Source: Triparma columacea (taxonomy: Eukaryota > Sar > Bolidophyceae > Parmales > Triparmaceae). Taken from it: a stretch of DNA of 10,848 nucleotides. Below the pieces are notes generated by a model. The model searched no databases. It was not told where the DNA came from and worked only from the letters and a program-made list of their open reading frames with translations. Below are positions 1 to 6,980 of the stretch, piece by piece (position 1 is the first letter of the stretch; the number at the start of each line of letters is the position of its first letter). A program made the position numbers and the translations under genes. Where the stretch lies: positions 60,335 to 71,182 of the forward strand of contig BRYA01000231.1 of the NCBI GenBank assembly GCA_030267965.1, read 5' to 3'.

Positions 1-82
1 AACGATTACGCGTATGATTGTGTTTTACGGAACTAAGATACGCGGAAATCCTGGGAATACGCTTGGGGAAAGCAACGTATTG

Positions 83-113
<31 letters not shown>

Positions 114-167
114 GAGTTACTGCCAGAAAGAAAAGAATGGCTGTATTGAGGACAACTTACCTTGGTC

Positions 168-203
<36 letters not shown>

Positions 204-799
204 GAGTTTACTGCCAGAAAGAAAAGAATGGCTGTATGTGACAACTCACCTGGCTGAACCAAGGTACTTGGAAGTAAGCAAGATCAGATTATTGATCAGA
301 AAACATACAGTATTATACTTGTTTATTGCAATCGACTATCGTTACCGCCTCCATCAAACAAGCATCGGGAATAGTTACTGCTACAGTAATCTCTGGGTAA
401 TAAGCAACAGAGCCCGTTACGGTCGAGGCTGGCGGCATAGTCTCTTTGAAGGTTTGCAGCGAGGCTGTTTTAATGCCTAACTTCAACGTAAATATGCCCA
501 CATGTCGTGCTATTTTTTTCACTAATATCGGTTGAATTACTACGGGCTTTTGCGTAGTACTTTCTTATTAAATTAGTGATGTCGTAAAGGTATCTAAAAT
601 GGAGCTAAATAAAAGCCAAGACATGATTTCGGCTGAAAACAACTTTTCCGCCCCTTGATTTTGTGGATTCCAATTAGTGGATTATTAGGATTTGAAGGCA
701 ATAGATGCGATAAATTTGTCGTTATATCTCATTGATATCTCATTCTATATCATTGTATCACATTATAGATAGCGTTAGATCTTATATTGTTGAAATAAG
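1..799. other. Gene-poor 5' stretch with simple repeats
   Basis: I see no supportable gene here. The short open frames are driven by GA repeats or lack family resemblance and splice context. The first 260 bases hold a tandem duplication with GA tracts (listed separately). From about 500 to 799 the DNA is AT-rich. Around 725-766 there is a degenerate tandem array of about four 10-11 nt units resembling TATCTCATTG. No kinase-domain exon that could belong to the ABC1K fragment downstream was found. Confidence 0.6.
83..262. repeat. 90-nt tandem duplication with (GA)14 tracts
   Basis: Two direct copies lie head to tail, starting at 83 and 173. Each begins with a GA dinucleotide tract of the same length (83-110 and 173-200, 14 units each), followed by a nearly identical unique segment containing AGGGAGTT, ACTGCCAGAAAGAAAAGAAT and GGCTGTAT. 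The copies drift apart after about 50 bases of unique sequence (GAGGACAACTTACC against GTGACAACTCACC). This looks like a recent local duplication by unequal exchange or slippage. The open frame across it encodes only Glu-Arg repeats and is not called as a gene. Confidence 0.85.
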
Positions 800-1083
800 A
801 ACCTGAGAGCGACCTCTTCCGGTTCCCCAGCACCTTCACCTTCATCTTCAGAGCGTTTGCGAGGTAAGTCCCGCGGCCCGCGGCCATGCTCTCGACCGTC
901 TCTTCCTTGACAATGCAATAACTAACCCTCGCCTACCCGTCGCTTCGCTCCTCTGTCGCTTCTCTCCTCGCTCGCAGCATTGACGGAATCGGCAAAGGTT
1001 TGGACGAGAATTACGCCATTGGCCAGCTCGCGCAGCCCTTCATTGAAAAGTTTACAGAAACTCAGAAGGGATACAAGAGCGAG
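800..1083 (+). pseudogene. ABC1/UbiB (AarF-type) atypical kinase fragment
   Basis: Two exons can be joined: about 800-863 and 978-1083, separated by a 114-nt intron (GTAAGT at 864, branch-like CTAAC near 921, acceptor CTCGCAG ending at 977). The joined protein reads about 57 residues and includes FRFPSTFTFIFRAFASIDGI followed by GKGLDENYAIGQLAQPFIEK. This matches the segment that follows the kinase core in plastid and mitochondrial ABC1K/ADCK proteins (typically FRLPPTFTFVLRAF then DGIGK-LDP). Members of the family are atypical kinases/ATPases linked to ubiquinone and plastoquinone or other isoprenoid lipid metabolism. The 5' exon edge is uncertain: a TAA lies in frame at 797-799, and the AG at 798-799 has no pyrimidine tract. 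No kinase-core exons (KxGQ, catalytic loop, DFG) lie in the 800 bases upstream. Downstream, read-through of GAG|GTGAGA ends within ten codons (TAG near 1110), and the transporter gene begins at 1380. The retained intron argues for a DNA-level duplication rather than a retrocopy. It could instead be the last exons of a gene with very long upstream introns. Confidence 0.55.
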
Positions 1084-1379
1084 GTGAGACGCAGAAAGAG
1101 TTTTTTTTAGTGTCGGCGTGTCACTTACAACAATCGTGCGTTACATGGATATTGTATGCCGCGTCCAGTCCTGTTGCTATCCTAACCTCCAACTCGTCGC
1201 TTCACTCCGCGCTTCGCTCCGAAGACTTTCCCTCAACTTTCAATATCTTCTTAAGATCTTCTTAAGATCTTCTCATTCAGCCTTCTTATTCATTCCTACA
1301 CAACATTACTACATCATCCCTACAAATCCACACATAGATACCCACACCTACATACACACATCTGCTTCCTATATCTACC
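1084..1379. other. Spacer and likely transporter promoter region
   Basis: No gene is supported here. At 1195-1208 the sequence CGTCGCTTCACTCC matches the tail of the upstream ABC1K intron (938-951) at 13 of 14 bases and follows a CTAAC at about 1183. Part of this spacer may therefore be a decayed or real second ABC1K intron starting with GTGAGA at 1084. A perfect duplicated TCTTCTTAAGA unit lies near 1247-1270, followed by an AC/CA-rich leader just before the transporter start codon. No TATA element could be identified with confidence. Confidence 0.4.
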
Positions 1380-3346
1380 ATGAAATTCTCCAATGCAGTA
1401 CGATCAATAATCCTCATGGAGTTCATGGAGAGATACGCTTATTACGCAATGCGCTCAGTTCTAACTACTTTCTTTGTTGTTAAATTGCATTTCACAGAGG
1501 CACATGCAGGTGAGTTTACTGTCTTATTCCATTGTCTTCTTCCATTGTCTTCTTCACTTTCTTCTATCGCTCGCATTTGCTGTACCATCCACTGTAACCA
1601 CCCGCAACATTCACATCACATTATATCGCATTCACATCGCCTACAACCCCAACCCTAACCCCAACCACCAATTTCCACACCCCACACAGTATCAGCCTTC
1701 ATGTACACCTCCGCTCTAGCCTACTTCACCCCCTGCATCGGTGGTCTCCTCAGTGACTCCCTCCTCGGAAAGTACCTCACGATAAAAATATTCTCCACCA
1801 TTTACATACTCGGCCTTTCCATCCTCTCCATCTCAGCCTTCACCTCAAGTTCAGCTGGAATGACATTTCTAGGACTTGCGTTAATAGGGGTGGGAACGGG
1901 GGGTATCAAACCCTGCGTAAGCAGCTTCGGGGCTGACCAGATCAAGTACAGGGATACTAGGACGGGGGACAACCAGGGGGGGGACAAGGCCATGAGGTAA
2001 GGGGTGTGTGTGGGGGGTTCGGTTGGCCAGAACCTGGCATTTTGTTATCAAAGCAATAGTTGACGTGACCTCCTCCTCCTCCTTACCCCCCTCCTCCCCT
2101 CCCCCTGGTGTATAGATCCTACTTCTCAGCCTTCTACTTCTCAATAAACGTCGGTGCCCTCCTTTCCTACATTCTTTCCCCCCTCTTCAAGTCGCACCTA
2201 GGTTACGGCGTCTGTTTCCTCGTCCCTTCCCTAATGATGTCCTGCGCCCTCTTCGTCCTCGTAGCTAACCGCTCATCTTACGTTATAATAACACCATCTT
2301 CAGACACCGACACTTCCCTCACAAGCACGAACAACGCTAGGGCCCAACCATCCTCCTCCTCCTCCTCCTCCTCTTCCTCCTCCCCTGTAGCACTCCTTGG
2401 TAGGATCGTCTACCTCTCAACAGTTGACCTTGTATCAACCACCTTCTCCAGCCTCACGTCCTCCTTTACCTCCTCCACCTCCTCCTCCTCCTCCTCCAGC
2501 AGCACCCCCAAGTCTTTCCTCTCCCGTTCCCTCCTCCGTTCCAGTTCAATAACCCCTACCCAAGTATCCTCAGCATCAGATTTCTTCCGCACCACACCCT
2601 TCGTTATACTAATGCCATTCTTCTGGATGTTATTCGACCAACAAGGCTCAGCGTGGGTCCTCCAAGCTAGACGGATGGATCTACCGACATGGATACAACC
2701 GGAACAACTTGGAGTTGTTAACACGGCGTTCGTACTTGCGGTATTACCGGTGCTGGAGCAATACGTATACCCGGAAATAGAGAGGAGGGGAGTTAAGGTT
2801 ACCAGCTTGAGGAGGATGGGATTAGGCATGGTTTTAGCTGGTGTGGCGTTCCTGGCTTCCGCGCTAGTTGAGATAACGATACTCTCACGGCCGGAGAACT
2901 CGGTACCAGTAGCTATGCAGATTCCGCAGTACTTGATCCTAACGTTGGCGGAGGTGGGTGTAAGCACGACGGGGTTAGAGTTCTTCTACCAGGAGGCTCC
3001 GTCTAACTTAAAGACTGCATCTGCTAGTCTCTTCCTTCTTACTACTGCTGTCGGGGACGTTATGGGTGGGGTTATATACGACGTTGCAGGTATGGCGGGG
3101 GTGGGGAACAAGGAGGTGCTACTGTTTTGTGGGATACTCATGCTGGGGGTTAGCGGGGCTTTTATTAACTTTAGCGTTAAGTACGAGTATAGGGGGGAGG
3201 GAGGGGGGGGGGATAGGGGGGAGGATGATGGGGAGGTTGAACTTAGCCTTGTGAGGGGAGGTGATGAAGAGGAAACTACGGGGGGACTTGACATGGAGGA
3301 CATCAAGGTAGACGGGGGGGGAGGGAGGAGGGGATTCCTCGATTGA
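1380..3346 (+). CDS. POT/PTR (SLC15-type) oligopeptide transporter
   Basis: The product is a proton-coupled di/tripeptide or related solute symporter of the POT/PTR2 family, a major-facilitator membrane protein. Exons are 1380-1509, 1690-1996 and 2116-3346; introns of 180 and 119 nt have GTGAGT/CACACAG and GTAAGG/TATAG borders. The joined frame is 555 aa, normal for the family. Family marks are ExxER (residues 14-18, proton-coupling motif of helix 1), GGLLSDSLLGKYLTI (61-75), GTGGIKP (112-118) with FGADQ after it, FYFSINVG in exon 3, FFWMLFDQQGSAWVLQ (about 314-329) in helix 7, and a Pro-Glu-Gln-Leu start to helix 8. About 12 membrane segments fit. The loop after helix 6 (about 201-303) is unusually Ser-rich, with two poly-Ser runs encoded by TCC/AGC repeats. 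The C-terminus (about 500-555) is an acidic, Gly-rich cytosolic tail encoded by long G runs. The start at 1380 puts ExxER at the expected depth. Substrate cannot be told from sequence; nitrate and other substrates occur in plant relatives. Confidence 0.92.
2351..2512 (+). repeat. TCC trinucleotide tracts encoding poly-Ser
   Basis: Two in-frame TCC-rich microsatellites lie in transporter exon 3 (about 2351-2384 and 2469-2503). They encode serine runs in the loop between helices 6 and 7. Being trinucleotide repeats, length changes would preserve the frame. Confidence 0.85.
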
Positions 3347-3390
3347 TGGGTACTTTTTTGTTGTTCTATTTGTAAATCTAGTGCATTGCA

Positions 3391-3396
3391 TTTATT
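3391..3396 (-). terminator. AATAAA polyadenylation signal, reductase gene
   Basis: The minus strand reads AATAAA about 22 nt past the TGA of the 5-alpha-reductase gene, inside the 71-nt gap shared with the convergent transporter. Position fits a poly(A) signal, so the two 3' UTRs would overlap or nearly touch. AATAAA use in this lineage is assumed, not shown. Confidence 0.4.
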
Positions 3397-3417
3397 ATCC
3401 AACGGCGCCGGCCAACT

Positions 3418-4670
3418 TCACCACACGAAGGGAATCACAGCCTTACGGCCCAGCCTCTCGTAGTCGCTCCCGAACTGAGACGAGCGGAAGGGGGTTTTGC
3501 GTTCGTTGATTTTTAGAAGTCTGGGAGTTGCCGGCAATCTCGTGTACATGCCTCCGCCCCTCTCACCTTGTCCAAGTACCACTGGTGGTGGCTCGCCCCC
3601 CTCGGGGCCGTGTTGCTGAACGTGTAGAACGCAAACGCATACCCCGGCAGCGAGTTGCTGGCTATCGCGTAGCCCGTCCACTCGACGATCTCCCCGAAGA
3701 AGTTGCCACAGGAGACGAAGCGGAAGGCCCCGCCGTGAGGTATCTTGTACCCGGTCTCGCCGGGCTTTCGGAGATTACGGAGGACCTCGTCGGAGTGGTA
3801 GTTTATGCTGAAACCCAGCACGAAGATGAGGCTACCCAAGATGAATCGAGCGCTACTGAGCGTCGAGTCTTCGTACATGTTGAGCTCCAGAAGCCACTTG
3901 GCCTGTATGAACCCGTTCCAGCTGCAGTAGAACAGCGCGCTCATCATGACCGTTATGGGCATCTTCTTACCACCCTTTATCCTCATTGGGAATATAAGCG
4001 ACCTGTTTATGTAGTGGCCGGCGTAAAAGAATATCAGCACGCAATTAGCGGCTGGGGGAAGAGATCCAAAGGTGTAGTTCTTATGGTAGTAGTATGCGAC
4101 CGCCACCAGGTTGGGGCACTCCATAAGCAGCCAGGCTAGCTGTGGGGGTTGAGGTGGGGGGGGGGGGAGGGTGCGGCGGATAGGTTAGTGTTTGATGACG
4201 ATAAGGACTGGAGGTACAAATACTCATACTCATACTCATACTCATACTCCTCCAACAAGCGATACAATAATGTACGTTTCCCCCCTCCCTTCCTGCCTTC
4301 CTTCTCCACACACCTACCTTGGGGTTTACCATGATACCCCAGCCAGACTTTGAGTGTCTACCGTATGGGGCCGTAACAAAGGAGGTTAAGGAGAGGAGGG
4401 TGATAAAGCCCGTACCTATCATTGCATAGCAAGCAAGCTGAACGTAATGGGGGTGGGCAAGAGAAAGACCGACATGTCACGAGAGGGGGGGATGTGTTTT
4501 AGTGACGGATTTAGCAGTACCTTGTCCGAAAATTATAGAAACGAGGCCGCATTGTACTAACCCACCTCATGCGTAGAGAGCTCAAAGAAGTCGTTAGTTT
4601 GGATCATTTGGTGGATCTTCTGGACCAACTGGAAAAAGGAGCGAGAAGAAGTTGCCACAACAGCTTGCAT
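3418..4670 (-). CDS. Steroid 5-alpha-reductase family (SRD5A1/2-like)
   Basis: The product is an NADPH-dependent membrane enzyme that reduces the delta-4 double bond of 3-oxo steroids or related lipids, probably in the ER. Exons in transcript order are 4670-4566, 4437-4318, 4139-3567 and 3474-3418; introns are 128, 178 and 92 nt, all phase 0 with GT-AG ends. The joined protein is 284 aa, close to the family's 250-270. Clear family marks are VTAPYGRHSKSGWG (56-69), LAWLLMECPN (76-85), GHYINR (116-121), INYHSDEVLRNLRKPGETGY (187-206), KIPHGGAFRFVS (207-218), NFFGEIVEW (221-229) and HHQWYLDK (259-266), ending YERLGRKAVIPFVW. By motif context, E82 and Y118 correspond to the steroid-contacting Glu and Tyr of human SRD5A2 (E57, Y91), so the active site looks intact. 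The short first exon (35 aa, ending NDFFELSTHE) was placed because it joins in phase to LACYAMIGTG; a later start at Met22 is possible. The natural substrate in an alga is unknown and may be a phytosterol. Confidence 0.93.
4221..4250. repeat. Hexanucleotide TACTCA microsatellite (about 5 units)
   Basis: Four perfect TACTCA units plus a fifth differing in the last base lie in the second intron of the 5-alpha-reductase gene. It has no evident coding role. Confidence 0.85.
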
Positions 4671-4708
4671 TTCACTATCCTCCCTTCCCCCTCCCTTGCG
4701 TCGAAACA
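4671..4708. promoter_or_regulatory. 38-nt gap between divergent start codons
   Basis: The reductase ATG (minus, 4670) and the EF-hand protein ATG (plus, 4709) are separated by only 38 nt of pyrimidine-rich DNA (plus strand) with no recognisable TATA box. Both 5' leaders and any shared core promoter must overlap this gap or the opposite gene's first exon. If the reductase starts at its Met22 the gap is about 101 nt, still very short. Confidence 0.5.
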
Positions 4709-5974
4709 ATGTCTCGTCCCACCTCCAAACCCTCGTCTGACACTCTTGACGACCCAGAGTTAATTAAAACGAACGAGGCATCTAAATACTCCCCAATCAA
4801 GGACTTCATGGCAGAGAAGCCACACGAGGTTGATGAGGATGTTGTAAGGATGGCGTTCGAAATTATAGATGTAGATAGAGACGTGAGTATAAGGGGAATT
4901 TAGGAGGGGGAGGGGTCACGAGTGAAAAAAGAAGGGTAGAGTGTGTGATATTAGAAGGGATCCTCGAGTGGGATGGGACCAGGGGAGGATTATTAACTCT
5001 TCTTTGCTTGTCGATTCTTCTCTTTCCTCCTCTTCCTCTCTCTCTCACACACACGCATCGCAGGAACTTATATCCAATGCCGACATGGACGCTGCGATTG
5101 AGAAGAGGGGTGACATTAATATATCAAAAGGCTTGAGGTGAGACAAGGGGAATGGGGAACGCGAAGGTCTCACGAAGAGCACATCAAGATCTCGCCAAGA
5201 AACTCGCAACTAAGAGCACTGCAACCTCCCACCCCCTCCTCCTCCACCACTAACCCCCTTCCTCCAGCGAGGCAATGTTCCTTGACGCCGCCTCTACAAA
5301 GTTCACCCAACCAGGCAACGAATCCCGTTCCTATGCGGCCCAAATAGACACCGGTGCGGCCACCATTAACATGACGGACGTCGTAGCGGCGCTGGGTTTC
5401 AGGAAAAACCCAAGAGATAAAAAATGGGTCCCGAGGAGAATGAGAGAACAGGTGAGCAAGAGTGTGTGTGTGTGTGAGAGAGGGAGAGCGTTTACAATCA
5501 GCCAGCCAGCAGCAACGCCCAACCCTAAGCCCCTCCTCCTCTCTCTCCACCACCCAACCCTCCAGTGGATTCTCCTAATAGCTGGTCTCCTCCCCAAGAA
5601 TCATCGCGACCGTCTCTTTGCTCCTTCGCCCTCTCCATTCTTTACCCCACCTACCCTAACCTCCAGAGAGCGCGACAGCCTAAACATGTCACCCATAGGA
5701 TTCGTAAGCTCCAGACCGAGCAGTCGACCAGGGAGCCCAAGCGAAACGCTGAGCGGTTACTTTTCGGGACTGACGACCAAGGGAAGGTGAGGACAACACT
5801 GGCAAGAAGAAGAATGAGCACGACAAAACTAGCACTAACGTCGCAATTCTTTACCCCACCTCTCCCCCCTTCCCACCTCAGCAACAACCCCATTCAAAAG
5901 CCCAGATTCGTAAACACTGCCCCTTCGACGCTTCCGAAGGACAGCCTCGCCACTTCTTCCAAGCTCTCAACTAG
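4709..5974 (+). CDS. Protein with one EF-hand-like loop, basic C-terminus
   Basis: I do not recognise a family. Exons are 4709-4882, 5064-5137, 5268-5451, 5667-5786 and 5882-5974, giving 214 aa; all introns have GTGAG donors and pyrimidine or CGCAG acceptors. Residues 54-65 (DVDRDELISNAD) are an EF-hand-like loop with Asp at positions 1, 3, 5 and 12 and Ile at 8, preceded by the amphipathic stretch VVRMAFEI. Gly at position 6 is replaced by Glu, and Asp rather than Glu closes the loop, so calcium binding is plausible but unproven. The loop is split by intron 1 exactly after its fifth residue. A second region ending in TINMTDVVAALGF could be a degenerate partner hand. From WVPRRMREQ on, the protein is strongly basic. 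The start at 4709 was preferred to an ATG at 4652 inside the opposite gene's first exon. The last exon is uncertain: the strong acceptor at 5881 leads to a TAG at 5972-5974, whereas an AG at 5899-5900 would keep the frame open into the next coding region. Confidence 0.7.
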
Positions 5975-5978
5975 CACC

Positions 5979-6916
5979 ATGAAAAAGAGCAGTTCTGTGA
6001 AGGAGATCCTCATGCGCAAGCGCCCTCGTTCCCGCGCCGACGGTCGTCTCTCCACCCTCAGTCGTGGTGACGCCAGGAACAACCAAAGCGTCGAGCTCGC
6101 CATGGGCATCGTGCGCGCCACCACGCCACACAGCACCATGTCCAGCCCCATAATGTCAAGCCCCATCAGGCCGATGACGAGCAGCGCTACCCTCTCGACG
6201 ACCTCATCCTTCGCGGACTTTATGGGGGTCTCTTACCAGCCGCCGCACTCGACGTCCAACTTCGGAGGCGCTCCCAGCAGCTTGGGGGGCTCGCTCTCGG
6301 GTACTGTCTTGAACCCTCCCAGTTCCCCCGTTTTTGGTTTCAGCAGTAAGAGCACCCATAACTCCCTAGGGAGTATGATCAGGAACACGTCCCTCCTCCA
6401 GGACCAGCAACTCAGGGGGGTTAGGGCGTGGGAGACGAAGAGGGCGAGGGAGAGTAGGGGGGAGAGGAAGCCGGTTTTCAACACAGTTTGTGGGAAGGCC
6501 ACGGTCAGTTCCAAGTGGAGGTGAGAGTGAGGGAAGGAGAAGGGAAAAAAGATTCAAACAACTAACTGAATAACTAACTAATAAAACATTTCCAATCGGC
6601 TCGCAGGAGGCAGCAAGCGCAGAATGCCGTGGTCACGCTGCAGGACAATAAGGGGTGGAGTAATAAGATGGACGCCTTCGAGAAGAGGCTGGAGGCCGGG
6701 GAGAAGGACACCCGGGACTGGTTGGTGAAGCATTCGCTGAATAACTTCAGTGCCCTCAATCACGCGAATGACATACAGAAGGACAAGGTGGTGGCGAGTA
6801 GGTTCCAGAAGGGATTCTTCGGAAAGAGCAATCAAGGGAGTTTCGAAATCGACGAGGAGAAGCCCTACAAGCACGAATTCCGGGACTGGAAAAGACTGCC
6901 TGTCTTTTACAATTGA
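5979..6916 (+). CDS. Basic Ser/Thr-rich protein, possibly 3' part of EF-hand gene
   Basis: No family was recognised. Exons are 5979-6520 and 6607-6916, joined over an 86-nt intron (GTGAGA, CTAAC branch-like sites, acceptor CTCGCAG) in phase 2, giving 283 aa from the ATG at 5979. The N-terminus is basic (KKSSSVKEILMRKRPRSR). The middle is low-complexity Ser/Thr/Pro-rich with a repeated MSSPI and looks disordered. The C-terminal 110 residues are charged and probably folded or helical (DAFEKRLEAGEKDTRDWLVK), ending DWKRLPVFYN. No membrane segment is seen. The start codon has a favourable context (CACCATGA) but lies only 4 nt after the TAG closing the upstream frame. The frame is also open upstream of the ATG with no stop back to at least 5565. 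If the acceptor at 5900 is used, the EF-hand and this protein form one product of about 493 aa. The two-exon structure downstream is well supported; the 5' end is not. Confidence 0.65.
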
Positions 6917-6980
6917 ACTTCACAATTGTGGATAAGATAAATGTCATGGTTCTGACGCTGAAATGAGAAACGCAGCACTT

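Noticed and set aside
14..241. 75-aa open frame with Glu-Arg repeats
   Set aside because: It is a translation of the GA dinucleotide tracts and their duplicated flank; no family resemblance or codon signal.
313..522. 69-aa minus-strand frame near the window start
   Set aside because: It has an ATG and mixed hydrophobic residues, but no family marks, no splice partners and no codon bias distinguishing it from background.
1647..1670. Telomere-like CCCTAACCCC stretch
   Set aside because: It is a single short C-rich patch within the transporter's first intron, next to its acceptor, not a repeat array.
3528..4139. 203-aa plus-strand frame across the reductase gene
   Set aside because: It is the antisense shadow of the reductase exon, whose minus-strand frame carries clear family motifs.
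5566..5790. Alternative exon starting after the AG at 5565 in the EF-hand gene
   Set aside because: In phase it gives a frame that runs to a TGA at 5788-5790, while the acceptor at 5666 joins in phase 0 to a charged frame ending at a good GTGAGG donor. I kept the latter, though without transcript data this is not certain.
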